A stretch of 53,628 nucleotides of DNA from Intestinibacillus massiliensis (GTDB lineage: Bacteria > Bacillota > Clostridia > Oscillospirales > Butyricicoccaceae): positions 1 through 53,628 of the forward strand of contig NZ_LT707059.1 in assembly GCF_900155735.1 (NCBI RefSeq). The letters are read 5' to 3'. The notes beneath the pieces are model-generated. The model saw only the letters and a list, made by a program, of their open reading frames with translations. It did no database searches and was not told the origin of the DNA. A program made the position numbers and the translations under genes. Each line of letters begins with the position of its first letter. Position 1 is the first letter of the stretch. Positions 17,650-25,786 of the stretch are shown here, in pieces.

Positions 17650-17888
17650 CAGCGCTCTGTGTGGTTGTAGGGGTTAAAATCGCTTGCGTCGGCGAGGGAC
17701 TCGACCGCGTGCTCGATCCGGCTCTTGGCTTCCTCACCCGTGGGGGAGGAACGGATATAGTCGAGCAGCGCCTGCTGGCGGGCGCCGTCCATGGAGAAGA
17801 AACCGTCCATGGCGCGCGTGTTGTGCGCCATCTGCATCATCAGCCCGACCGGCATTTCCTCCATCGGGCGCCCGTTGTTTGTCGGCAT
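17649..17888 (-). CDS. Small conserved hypothetical protein
   Basis: 79 residues, ATG with an AAAGGAG site eight bases upstream, so it is well supported as a gene. The middle reads LMMQMAHNTRAMDGFFSMDGARQQALLDY, an amphipathic helical pattern seen in short clostridial proteins of unknown function. No signal peptide or membrane segment. Function unknown. It ends inside the bidirectional terminator. Confidence 0.65.
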   Translation of the reverse strand: MPTNNGRPMEEMPVGLMMQMAHNTRAMDGFFSMDGARQQALLDYIRSSPTGEEAKSRIEHAVESLADASDFNPYNHTER

Positions 17889-18032
17889 ATTTTTTGCTCC
17901 TTTCCAAATACATAGGCTGTCTATAGTATCGTCCGTCCTCGCCTATACAATACATGGTTTCCTTTGCGGGCGCAGTATGATATACTGTTAATAAACAACC
18001 GGGTTTCGGCCCTAAAGGGAGAGACGCTGTCC

Positions 18033-18866
18033 ATGAATCGCTGTAAAACCTGTTTCCTGACAATCGGCCTGCTGATGGCCATCCTGGTGGAAGGCTGTGC
18101 ACAGCCCAAAACGGAACAAGCGCTGGCGGATGTGCCGCAAAAGGCGCCCGAAGTGATTACGGAGGAGCCGGAAAAGCAGCCGGAAGCGGAAAAAGAGGGC
18201 GTGGAGCAGTTTGAGCTGAAGGACGATACGGACGGCGCGGTCCTGCTCCAGGTTGAGGTGCATAAGCCGCAGCTTGCGGAATATGTGGATAAGGGCGCGT
18301 ATTCCAACATCAAGAAATATTACGATAACCTTTATGCCAAGGAGCGGACCTGGTGGAAGGGCGAGTTGGCCTCGTTTGCGCAGGAGGACCGCGAGGCGAG
18401 GCAGCAGGACGGCGGCGGGTTTGAGCCATACCAAGTACGTGAGAACTACGAGGTCACCTGCAATAACGATGAATTCCTGTCCGTCCGGCGCACTTCGGAT
18501 ACGTATACCGGCGGCGCGCACGGCAACCAGACGGTCATGGGCGAGACCTTCCGCAAGGGGGACGGCAGCCAGGTGATGCTGGGCGACCTGTTTACGGGGG
18601 AAGGCTATCAGGAGACGCTGTTTGACATCGTGCGCGGGCAGATGGACGCGCGCGGGCCGTACAGCCAGACGGGCTATTATGAAAACGCGGACCAGCTCGT
18701 GGCCGATACGTTTGACCCGGCGGCGTTTTATGTCACCGGCGACCCTGCGCTTGTATTGGCCTACGCCACCTATACGCTCGCGCCGTATGCCGCGGGGCCG
18801 CAGGAGTTCACCATCCCGTTTTCCGAGCTGGCCGATATTTTAAAACCAGAATATATTGAAGGATAA
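18033..18866 (+). CDS. RsiV-like lipoprotein (DUF4163/DUF3298)
   Basis: 277 residues from ATG 18033 (AAAGGGAG site). Signal peptide with lipobox VEGC (Cys23), then a Glu/Lys/Pro-rich spacer (about 25-65). The folded part carries the DUF4163/DUF3298 pattern of RsiV-type proteins: RRTSDTYTGGAHGN, DLFTGEGYQETL and the closing FTIPFSELADILKPE. In Bacillus RsiV this outer domain binds lysozyme; here there is no cytoplasmic anti-sigma part and no sigma factor gene nearby, so only an extracytoplasmic binding function can be inferred. It overlaps in spacing with the methyltransferase that follows 4 bases later. Confidence 0.78.
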   Translation: MNRCKTCFLTIGLLMAILVEGCAQPKTEQALADVPQKAPEVITEEPEKQPEAEKEGVEQFELKDDTDGAVLLQVEVHKPQLAEYVDKGAYSNIKKYYDNLYAKERTWWKGELASFAQEDREARQQDGGGFEPYQVRENYEVTCNNDEFLSVRRTSDTYTGGAHGNQTVMGETFRKGDGSQVMLGDLFTGEGYQETLFDIVRGQMDARGPYSQTGYYENADQLVADTFDPAAFYVTGDPALVLAYATYTLAPYAAGPQEFTIPFSELADILKPEYIEG

Positions 18867-18870
18867 GCAG

Positions 18871-20229
18871 ATGGAATTAATTAAAAACAAGGTTTACCGG
18901 GCGGAACTGGTGGATTATACCGCGGATGGCGCGGCGGTTGCGCGGATCGGCGGGATCGCGGTGTTTGTGCCGGGCGGCGCGGTCGGCGATCAGTGCGATA
19001 TCCGGATCGTCAAGGTCAACCGCCGGATGGCGTTCGGCAGGATCGAGCAGGTCGTCGTGCGCTCCAAGAGCCGGGTCGAGCCGGCGTGCCCGCATGCGGG
19101 CGTGTGCGGCGGTTGCTGCTGGCAGCATATTTCGTATGAAGAGGAACTGCGCGCCAAGCGCAAAAAGGTGGAAGACGCGCTGCAGCGCATCGGCGGGCTG
19201 CAACTGAAAGCGGAAGCCGTCGTCGGCGCGCCTTCGGCCATGCATTACCGCAATAAGGCGCAATATCCGGTCGGCCAGGGGGAAAACGGCGCGGTTACCG
19301 GGTTTTACCGCGCGCGCAGCCATGAGATTGTCCCGATTACGCATTGCGGGATCCAATCGGAAAAGGCGGATCAGGCCGCCGCGCTCGTGCGGCGCTGGAT
19401 GGACGAAAACCATGTGCCCGCCTATGACGAGGCCTCCGGTAAAGGCGTTGTGCGCCACGTATATGTCCGTGTGGGCGACGCAAGCGGGCAGGCCCATGTC
19501 TGTATTGTCGCGGCGGCGGGCAAGCTGCCCGCACAGGCGGCGCTGGTGTCCCTGCTGACGGAGCAGATACCGTCGCTCGTCGGTATCGTCCTCAATATCA
19601 ACCGCAAGCCCGGCAACGCCATCTTGGGCAAAAAGACGGTTACCCTGTGGGGCGAACCCACGCTGGAGGATATCCTGTGCGGCAATGTATTCCGGCTATC
19701 CCCGCAGTCGTTTTATCAGGTCAACCACGCGCAGGCGGAGCGGCTCTATGCATGCGCGCTCGAGTATGCGGCGCTGGACGGTGCGCAGACCGTCGTCGAG
19801 CTTTACTGCGGCGCAGGCACCATCACGCTTGCGATGGCGCGCCGCGCCGCGCGGGTGATTGGCGTGGAGGTCGTCCCCGAAGCCGTGGAGAACGCGCGGG
19901 AAAACGCGGGGCGCAACGGCCTGGACAATGTGGAATTTATTTGCGCAGACGCCGGGCAGTCGGCCGGGATGCTCGCGCAGCAGGGGATCACACCGGATGT
20001 GGTGGTGGTCGACCCGCCGCGCAAGGGGCTGGACGATACGGCAATCGGGGCGATCGGCCTGCTGGCGGCGGCGCGCGTGGTTTATGTTTCCTGCGACCCG
20101 GCGACGCTTGCGCGCGACATCAAGCTTTTAGAGGCGCAGGGGTATACCGCGGCACGGTGCCGCGTGTTTGATTTGTTCCCGCGGACGGCGCATGTGGAGA
20201 CGGTCGCGCTGCTCACACGGAAAAAGTAA
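18871..20229 (+). CDS. 23S rRNA uracil-5 methyltransferase, RlmD/RumA family
   Basis: 452 residues. N-terminal TRAM domain (VDYTADGAAVARI...VFVPGGAVGD), then an iron-sulfur cysteine set CPHAGVCGGC with a fourth Cys in THCGIQ, and a SAM-dependent methyltransferase domain with VVELYCGAGTITLAMA. VVDPPRKGLD and YVSCDPATLARD carry the catalytic Cys of m5U methyltransferases. Whether it modifies U747, U1939 or both cannot be told from sequence. Start ATG 18871 with AAGGA, four bases after the lipoprotein stop. Confidence 0.9.
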   Translation: MELIKNKVYRAELVDYTADGAAVARIGGIAVFVPGGAVGDQCDIRIVKVNRRMAFGRIEQVVVRSKSRVEPACPHAGVCGGCCWQHISYEEELRAKRKKVEDALQRIGGLQLKAEAVVGAPSAMHYRNKAQYPVGQGENGAVTGFYRARSHEIVPITHCGIQSEKADQAAALVRRWMDENHVPAYDEASGKGVVRHVYVRVGDASGQAHVCIVAAAGKLPAQAALVSLLTEQIPSLVGIVLNINRKPGNAILGKKTVTLWGEPTLEDILCGNVFRLSPQSFYQVNHAQAERLYACALEYAALDGAQTVVELYCGAGTITLAMARRAARVIGVEVVPEAVENARENAGRNGLDNVEFICADAGQSAGMLAQQGITPDVVVVDPPRKGLDDTAIGAIGLLAAARVVYVSCDPATLARDIKLLEAQGYTAARCRVFDLFPRTAHVETVALLTRKK

Positions 20230-20400
20230 GAACGCGCCGGTTTTAACGGACGGAGGCGGGGAACCCCCGCGGGATGCCCGGTGTCTGCGCCGGCCGCGCA
20301 GATGGGACAAACCGCAAGGGGATTCCATCCCCGCGATCCATAGGAAAAGGGACGCCCTTTAAGGGCGTCCCTTTTCCTATTCAGTGACTGTGACCGTGTT
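20230..20400. terminator. Intergenic stretch with a perfect 19-bp inverted repeat (terminator)
   Basis: 20341-20359 and 20361-20379 are exact complements (TAGGAAAAGGGACGCCCTT and reverse) around a single centre base. The arms carry A-runs on the left and T-runs on the right, so it works as a terminator for the methyltransferase on the plus strand and the GIY-YIG gene on the minus strand. The preceding 110 bases are GC-rich and show no gene. Confidence 0.8.
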
Positions 20401-20745
20401 TTAATACTGCGGGTTTTCCTGCAGCTTTTCGCGCCAGCTTTCCAGCAGCGCGTCAATGTCGTCCTGGAACTCCCGGCCTGTTTGGGTCTCCTTCTTCTCC
20501 ATGGTATCCAGGATTTCAAAAGCGAAAGCCTGTGCGCCATATTGCTTCCAATCCTGCTGCAGCCTGTGCTCGATGCAGGAACCGGTCATTTGGGAGAAGT
20601 CAAACCGGTTTTTGCAGCCGTGCAAATCCGTAGCCGCCTGTAGCAGGATACGTCCGGTTATTGTGTTTTTGATGCAAAAGACCCCGCCCGTGACCGGGCG
20701 CGCCTTATAGGCGGCGATTTTATCGCGGCGGTCCTGTTTGTCCAA
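20401..20745 (-). CDS. Small GIY-YIG nuclease-family protein
   Basis: 114 residues. The N-terminal DKQDRRDKIAAYKARPVTGGVFCIKNTITGRI stretch is the degenerate GIY-YIG region (here GGVFCIKN) seen in short clostridial proteins, followed by a helical DFSQMTGSCIEHRLQQDW and AFAFEILD. Catalytic Arg/Glu positions of true nucleases are not clearly kept, so nuclease activity is uncertain. Start taken as TTG 20745 because AAGGAGGG lies seven bases upstream; a GTG further up would place that site inside the gene. Confidence 0.7.
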   Translation of the reverse strand: MDKQDRRDKIAAYKARPVTGGVFCIKNTITGRILLQAATDLHGCKNRFDFSQMTGSCIEHRLQQDWKQYGAQAFAFEILDTMEKKETQTGREFQDDIDALLESWREKLQENPQY

Positions 20746-20833
20746 GCGATATCCCTCCTTCACAAAATATTAGTAAATTAGTAATTTAGTAAATACAGTA
20801 TAACAAAAGGTGACGCGCGTGTCAAGAAAATGC

Positions 20834-20861
20834 TTGACAATATGCGCAGACACATGATAAA
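20834..20861 (+). promoter_or_regulatory. Promoter for the ABC-F leader
   Basis: TTGACA at 20834-20839 and GATAAA at 20856-20861 with a 16-base spacer, about 200 bases before the ABC-F start codon. Confidence 0.6.
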
Positions 20862-20864
20862 CTG

Positions 20865-21065
20865 CTCTCGTATTCTGAAGAAACGAGGGCTATGCAGGGA
20901 CATGCGCAATTAAAAAACCGAACGGAAAAACGTTGTTTAGGGCAAACCATAGGCTTGCTCTGTTCGGTTGCGTATTTTATCTGCATAGCGGCGGGTCAAT
21001 AGGACCCGTCTGTTTTGGTGCGGTAAAATCCCTTCCGGGCAGGGCTGTTCGGGAGGGATTTTTTT
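20865..21065 (+). promoter_or_regulatory. Attenuator-type leader of the ABC-F gene
   Basis: The 200-base leader has three hairpins: AACCGAAC/GTTCGGTT (about 20915-20980), CGGGTC/GACCCG (about 20992-21008), and a last one (about 21027-21058) whose arms are AATCCCT and AGGGATT followed by seven T that run straight into the ATG. The 3' arm GGGAGGGA is also the only good ribosome-binding site, so this hairpin both terminates transcription and hides the start. Together with the short reading frame inside it, this resembles ribosome-mediated attenuation of antibiotic-resistance ABC-F genes. Confidence 0.6.
20892..21002 (+). CDS. Possible leader peptide of the ABC-F gene
   Basis: 36-codon reading frame from ATG 20892 to TAG 21000, spanning the first hairpin and ending inside the second, as expected for a translated attenuator. 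It begins MQGHAQLKNR and ends AAGQ, with a hydrophobic segment in the middle. The GAGGG ribosome site is only two bases from the ATG, which is short, so translation is uncertain. Too short for any family assignment. Confidence 0.35.
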   Translation: MQGHAQLKNRTEKRCLGQTIGLLCSVAYFICIAAGQ

Positions 21066-22679
21066 ATGTTATTATTGGAAGCTGCCGGTTTGGCAAAGCG
21101 TTTCGGCATACAGGATGTATTTGAAATCGGCCACCTTGCGATCTCATCTGGCGACCGTATTGGGCTGGTCGGGATAAACGGGGCGGGCAAATCCACGCTG
21201 CTGCGCGTGCTGTCAGGTGAAAGCCCGGCGGATGCAGGCACGGTGCGCCGCTTTTGCCGCACCGCCGTAATCCGGCAGGATGGGGAGGCGGCGGACACGG
21301 GCAATGCGCAGATGCGCAGCTTGCTCGGGCTGCGCGCGAGCGCGGTCAAAAGCGGCGGCGAGCGCACGCGGCTGGCAATTGCTTCGGCGCTTTCGGCAGA
21401 CACGCCGTTGCTGTTTGCCGACGAGCCGACGACCAACCTGGACGTGAGCGGCATTGAAACGCTGCAAAAGCTGCTGCTCCGGCACCAGGGCGCGCTGGTG
21501 CTGGTTTCACACGACCGCGCGCTGCTTGACGCGGCCTGTACGCAAATTTGGGAGCTGGAGGATGGAAAACTGCGGATATTTCCCGGGACATATTCGGATT
21601 TTTTACAGCAAAAAGAGCGGGAGCGCGCGTTCGCGCAGTTTGAGTATGAGCAGTATACGGCGGAGAAAAAGCGGCTGACAGAGGAGATGTACCAGATCCG
21701 CGAGCAGGCGAAAAGCGTCGGCCGGCCGCCCCGCCGGATGAGTTCGAGCGAGTGGATGCTCTATAAGGATATTGGTTCCATCCAGCAGAAACATGTGCAA
21801 AGCCGCGCAAAGCATATGCAGAAGCGTGCCGAGCAGCTTGCCGTCAAGGAGCGGCCGCGCGATTTGCCGGAAATCTCGATGCCGCTGGGCGACCCGCAGC
21901 CGGTACGTGCCAAAATTGCGGCGCAGGTCGGCCATGTGACCGTGCGCTACGGGCGGAAAACCGTGCTGGAGGATGCGCAGCTGATCCTGCCGGCCGGCTC
22001 CCGCACGGTCATGCTGGGCGACAACGGCGCGGGCAAGACCACGCTGGTGCGCGCCCTGCTGGAGCAGGGGCGGTTTGCCGAGGGCGTGCGCGTGGGGTAC
22101 TTTTCACAGTCACACGAGACGCTGGACGGGGGCAAGACCGTGCTGGAGAATGCGCGGATGGATTCCGGCTTGCCGGAGCATGTGGTGCGTACCATCTTGG
22201 CAAACCTGTACCTCGGGGCGCGGGAGATCGGAAAACCCATTTCCGTCCTGTCCGGCGGCGAGCGCGCCAAGGTCATGCTCGCGCGGCTGCTGGCCGCCAA
22301 GGTGCACCTGCTTATCCTGGATGAACCCACCAACCATCTGGACGTGTATACGCTCGAGGCGCTCGAACGGCTCCTGCTGCGCTGGCAGGGGACGCTGCTG
22401 GTCGTGACGCACGACCGGACGCTTGCCGCCCACGTGGCCGACCGTCTCGTCTTTGTCAAAGGCGGGCATGCGGAGGCGTTTGACGGCGGTATGGCCGCAT
22501 GGGAAGAGGAGCGGCGGCGCCGCGCCCAGCCGCGTTCCAGCCGGGACACCCGCCGCACGGTGCTGGAGCTGCGGATCGCCGCGGTCAACGCCAGGATGTC
22601 CTGCCCGCAGAAGGGGGACGACCCGCTCGCACTTAAGGAGGAGTGGGAAGCGCTGCAGGCCGAATACCGGTCGCTCTGA
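21066..22679 (+). CDS. ABC-F ATPase, ribosomal-protection type
   Basis: 537 residues, two ABC ATPase domains, no membrane segments. Domain 1: Walker A GINGAGKS (36-43), a shortened signature SGGERTRL, LLFADEPTTNLD. Domain 2: GDNGAGKT near 318-325, LSGGERAKVMLARLL, LLILDEPTNHLD. The linker is long and basic with KSVGRPPRRMSSSEW, as in Vga/Lsa/CplR-type ribosomal protection proteins, which displace lincosamide, streptogramin A or pleuromutilin drugs. The C-terminus carries an Arg-rich tail. The attenuator leader and a MATE exporter just downstream support a drug-response role; a translation-factor role is the alternative. Confidence 0.82.
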   Translation: MLLLEAAGLAKRFGIQDVFEIGHLAISSGDRIGLVGINGAGKSTLLRVLSGESPADAGTVRRFCRTAVIRQDGEAADTGNAQMRSLLGLRASAVKSGGERTRLAIASALSADTPLLFADEPTTNLDVSGIETLQKLLLRHQGALVLVSHDRALLDAACTQIWELEDGKLRIFPGTYSDFLQQKERERAFAQFEYEQYTAEKKRLTEEMYQIREQAKSVGRPPRRMSSSEWMLYKDIGSIQQKHVQSRAKHMQKRAEQLAVKERPRDLPEISMPLGDPQPVRAKIAAQVGHVTVRYGRKTVLEDAQLILPAGSRTVMLGDNGAGKTTLVRALLEQGRFAEGVRVGYFSQSHETLDGGKTVLENARMDSGLPEHVVRTILANLYLGAREIGKPISVLSGGERAKVMLARLLAAKVHLLILDEPTNHLDVYTLEALERLLLRWQGTLLVVTHDRTLAAHVADRLVFVKGGHAEAFDGGMAAWEEERRRRAQPRSSRDTRRTVLELRIAAVNARMSCPQKGDDPLALKEEWEALQAEYRSL

Positions 22680-22682
22680 GCA

Positions 22683-22711
22683 TTGCCCCGCCCGGTACAA
22701 AGTGCTATACT
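22683..22711 (+). promoter_or_regulatory. Promoter for the MATE exporter
   Basis: TTGCCC at 22683-22688, 17-base spacer, TATACT at 22706-22711; start codon 40 bases downstream. It starts inside the intergenic gap, so the exporter can be expressed independently of the ABC-F gene. Confidence 0.55.
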
Positions 22712-22750
22712 GTAAACGGGTGTAAAGATTTTGTAAAGGGGAAATGGCAG

Positions 22751-24103
22751 ATGGAACAGGTAGCGGCGCCGCGCCGCATGTTTTCGGGCACGGATTTGCG
22801 GCGCCTGATTGTCCCGCTGGTGATCGAACAGGTGCTGGCGGTCACGGTCGGCATGGCGGACGTGATTATGGTCTCGTCGGTCGGGGAGGCTGCGGTTTCG
22901 GGCGTATCGCTGGTCGATATGGTGAACGTCCTGATCATCAACGTATTTGCCGCGCTGGCGACAGGCGGCGCGGTGGTGTCCGCGCAGCTCATCGGCGCGA
23001 AAGAGCGCGAGCGCGCCTGCCACTCGGCAAAGCAGCTGCTGCTGATCGTCAGCGTGATTTCAGCGGTGGTCATGGCGCTCTGCCTGCTGTTCCGCACGCC
23101 GCTGCTGCGGCTGCTGTTTGGGCAGATTGACCCGGACGTGATGCGGAACGCGAGGGTCTATTTCCTGCTTTCCGCCCTGTCCTACCCGTTCCTCGCCGTC
23201 TATAACGCGAGCGCCGCGCTGTTCCGTGCGCAGGGCAATTCCCGCATTTCCATGCAGGTTTCCATTGTGATCAACGTGCTGAACATCGGCGGCAATGCGC
23301 TGTTTATCTACGGCATGGCGATGGGTGCGGCCGGCGCGGCGCTTTCCTCGCTGATCTCCCGTGCGCTGGGCGCGGTGATTATGACGGCGCTTTTGCGCCG
23401 CCCAGGCAACTTGGTCTCCATCGGGCGCGGGGGCAGCTTCCGCCCGGACGGCGCGATGATCGGGCGCATCCTGAACATCGGCATCCCGAACGGGCTGGAA
23501 AACAGCATGTTCCAGCTCGGCAAGATCCTGGTCGTCGGTATTATTGCGGCGTTTGGCACGACGCAGATCGCCGCAAACGCGGTTGCAAATAACTTTGACG
23601 CGCTGGGCTGCCTGCCGGGGCAGGCGCTCAGCCTGGCGATCATCACGGTCGTTGGGCAATGCGTGGGCGCGCAGGATTATGAGCAGGCGCGGTACTACGC
23701 GAAAAAGCTGATGAAGCTCGCCTACCTGATTATGGCGGCGCTCAATATTGTGATCCTGGCCTCGCTGCCGCTTACCCTGCGGGCGTATAACCTGTCGCCG
23801 GACACTATGAAGCTTGCAATGATCCTTATTTTTATTCATGATGGCAGCGCCATCCTGCTGTGGCCGGCGGCGTTTACCCTGCCCAATGTATTGCGCGCGG
23901 CAAACGACGTACGTTTTGCAATGGCGGTTTCTATCTTTTCTATGTGGGTATTCCGGTGCGTATTCGGCTTTATCCTGGGTTCCTGGCTGGGCTGGGGCGC
24001 TATCGGCGTGTGGGTGGCTATGATCATGGACTGGATTTTCCGCGCGTCGCTCTTTGTCTGGCGGTATCTCAGCGGGCGGTGGACCCGGCACAAGATTGCA
24101 TAA
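22751..24103 (+). CDS. MATE family multidrug/sodium antiporter
   Basis: 450 residues with twelve predicted membrane helices, the standard MATE size. Family stretches: the first helix IVPLVIEQVLAVTVGMADVIMVS, ALATGGAVVSAQLIGAKE, the mid-protein GIPNGLENSMFQLGKILV and the second-half GQALSLAIITVVGQCVGAQD, which mirrors the first-half motif. It exports cationic drugs or metabolites against Na+ or H+; substrate not predictable. Start ATG 22751 with AAAGGGG; longer in-frame upstream frames cross the promoter and were rejected. Confidence 0.9.
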   Translation: MEQVAAPRRMFSGTDLRRLIVPLVIEQVLAVTVGMADVIMVSSVGEAAVSGVSLVDMVNVLIINVFAALATGGAVVSAQLIGAKERERACHSAKQLLLIVSVISAVVMALCLLFRTPLLRLLFGQIDPDVMRNARVYFLLSALSYPFLAVYNASAALFRAQGNSRISMQVSIVINVLNIGGNALFIYGMAMGAAGAALSSLISRALGAVIMTALLRRPGNLVSIGRGGSFRPDGAMIGRILNIGIPNGLENSMFQLGKILVVGIIAAFGTTQIAANAVANNFDALGCLPGQALSLAIITVVGQCVGAQDYEQARYYAKKLMKLAYLIMAALNIVILASLPLTLRAYNLSPDTMKLAMILIFIHDGSAILLWPAAFTLPNVLRAANDVRFAMAVSIFSMWVFRCVFGFILGSWLGWGAIGVWVAMIMDWIFRASLFVWRYLSGRWTRHKIA

Positions 24104-24109
24104 TTATTA

Positions 24110-24133
24110 GGCGGGGGCAATCCCCGCCTTTTT
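24110..24133 (+). terminator. Terminator after the MATE gene
   Basis: GGCGGGG (24110-24116) and CCCCGCC (24122-24128) around a five-base loop, followed by five T. Confidence 0.85.
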
Positions 24134-24212
24134 CCATCTCTGCAAGAAATAGAGGTGCAGGTGAAAAAGTTCATAAAATTTTAACCAAATTGTCGATTTT
24201 GTGCAGGATTTA

Positions 24213-24221
24213 TGGTATACT
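24213..24221 (+). promoter_or_regulatory. Extended -10 promoter for the sodium symporter
   Basis: TGGTATACT, an extended -10 (TGnTATACT). No good -35 at the right distance. The 90-base leader that follows contains CCGGCG (24249-24254) that can pair with CGCCGG (24281-24286), while the latter also lies in a 16-base palindrome at 24282-24297 just before the ribosome site. Confidence 0.45.
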
Positions 24222-24314
24222 ATTAGCACCTTTTTCGTATCAAAAAATCCGGCGGGGGTAGCCGGGAAAAGGGGACTATGCGCCGGAAGCTTCCGGCAAA
24301 ACGGAGGTAAAAAT

Positions 24315-25697
24315 ATGAAACAAGAGAGAAGCAGTTTCACAAACCGTGTGGGCTTTGTCCTTGCGGCGGCTGGATCTGCGGTAGGTCTAGGCAACCTATG
24401 GCGGTTCCCGTATTTGGCTGCCAAATACGGCGGCGGTATTTTCCTACTGGTTTACATTATCCTGGCCGTCACCTTTGGCTTCGCACTGATGATCACGGAG
24501 ATCGCGATCGGCCGTAAGACACGGCTATCGTGTATCGGCGCCTATAAGGCGCTGGATAAACGCTTTGGGTTCCTGGGCTGGCTTGCTTCGCTGGTGCCGG
24601 TCATTATCGTCCCGTACTACTGCGTCATCGGCGGCTGGGTCATCAAATATTTTGTTGAGTTCCTGAGCGGCCACGGCGCGGCCGTCGCAGGCGACGCCGA
24701 CAATTTCTTCAGCACCTTTATCAGCGCGTCGGGGGGCGGCGTCCTGGCAAGCCCGGTGCCGTGGTTCATCCTCTTTGTGCTCGTCACCGCGCTGGTCGTC
24801 CTGTTTGGCGTCGAGAAGGGCATTGAGAAGGTCAGCCGCATCCTGATGCCGGTGCTGGTCATCCTGTCGATCTTCGTGGCAATTTTCTCCCTGACCATGC
24901 CCGGCGCGATGGAAGGCCTCAAGTATTACCTGCTGCCGGACTTCAGCAAGTTCTCCACGACGACCGTACTGGGCGCGATGGGGCAGCTCTTCTACTCGAT
25001 GTCCCTTGCAATGGGTATTATGATCACTTACGGCTCTTATATGCCGAAGGAAAGCTATCTGGAACACTCGGTTGCCCAGATCGAGATCTTCGACACCGGC
25101 ATCGCGCTGATTGCAGGCCTGATGATTATCCCGGCCGTTGTCGCATTTAACGGCGGCGACCCGAGCGCGATCAACGCGGGCCCCGGCCTGATGTTCGTCA
25201 CGCTGCCGCGCGTATTTGAGCAGATGGCGTTCGGTGGCATCATCGGCACGGCATTCTTCCTGCTTGTGCTGTTTGCCGCGCTGACTTCCTCGATCTCCCT
25301 GATGGAAACGGTGGTTTCCATCGTCCAGGATAAGCTGCACTGGCAGCGCCGCGCCAGCACCGTGGCGGTCACCGTCGTGGTCATCGCGCTCGGCATGCTG
25401 TCCTGCCTGGGCTACAGCGACGTGCTCGCCGCGATCAAGCCGCTCGGCCTCGAGTTCCTGGACTTCTTCGACTTCATCTCCAACTCGGTCCTGATGCCGA
25501 TCGTCGCCTTCCTGACCTGTATCCTGGTCGGGCATGTCGTCGGCACCAAGGTCATTGCGGACGAAGTCAAGGGTTTTGGCGGCCTTTTCCGCCGCGAGAA
25601 GCTGCACCGCGTCATGGTGCGCTGGGTTGCGCCCGTGCTGCTGCTGGTCATCCTGGCTGGCGAGCTGCTCAAGTATTTCGGCGTAATTTCCATCTAA
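24315..25697 (+). CDS. Neurotransmitter:sodium symporter family (NSS/SNF) transporter
   Basis: 460 residues with about eleven to twelve helices; Na+-coupled amino-acid uptake, as for LeuT, MhsT and TnaT. The first helix carries the NSS signature FVLAAAGSAVGLGNLWRFPY, with GG in KYGGGIFLL next. Bacterial NSS proteins of about 450-510 residues fit. Substrate cannot be told. ATG 24315 has an ACGGAGG site; upstream in-frame starts lie before the promoter. Confidence 0.92.
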   Translation: MKQERSSFTNRVGFVLAAAGSAVGLGNLWRFPYLAAKYGGGIFLLVYIILAVTFGFALMITEIAIGRKTRLSCIGAYKALDKRFGFLGWLASLVPVIIVPYYCVIGGWVIKYFVEFLSGHGAAVAGDADNFFSTFISASGGGVLASPVPWFILFVLVTALVVLFGVEKGIEKVSRILMPVLVILSIFVAIFSLTMPGAMEGLKYYLLPDFSKFSTTTVLGAMGQLFYSMSLAMGIMITYGSYMPKESYLEHSVAQIEIFDTGIALIAGLMIIPAVVAFNGGDPSAINAGPGLMFVTLPRVFEQMAFGGIIGTAFFLLVLFAALTSSISLMETVVSIVQDKLHWQRRASTVAVTVVVIALGMLSCLGYSDVLAAIKPLGLEFLDFFDFISNSVLMPIVAFLTCILVGHVVGTKVIADEVKGFGGLFRREKLHRVMVRWVAPVLLLVILAGELLKYFGVISI

Positions 25698-25705
25698 AAA
25701 GCAGG

Positions 25706-25737
25706 AGCCCCCGTCCGGAACCGGACGGGGGCTTTTT
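25706..25737 (+). terminator. Terminator after the sodium symporter
   Basis: AGCCCCCGTCCGG and CCGGACGGGGGCT around a two-base centre, followed by T-run. Confidence 0.9.
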
Positions 25738-25745
25738 ATGGGCGG

Positions 25746-25775
25746 AAAAATCCCCGTGGCATAATCGCCACGGGG
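25746..25775 (-). terminator. Terminator of the dapF-pyrG-dapL operon
   Basis: On the minus strand CCCCGTGGC and GCCACGGGG pair around a six-base loop and are followed by ATTTTT. It faces the symporter terminator back to back. Confidence 0.85.
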
Positions 25776-25786
25776 GTTTTGTAGGT

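Noticed and set aside
17941-18032. Promoter for the RsiV-like lipoprotein
   Set aside because: A TATACT is present at 17981-17986 but no -35 lies at an acceptable distance and no extended -10 exists, so it was not listed.
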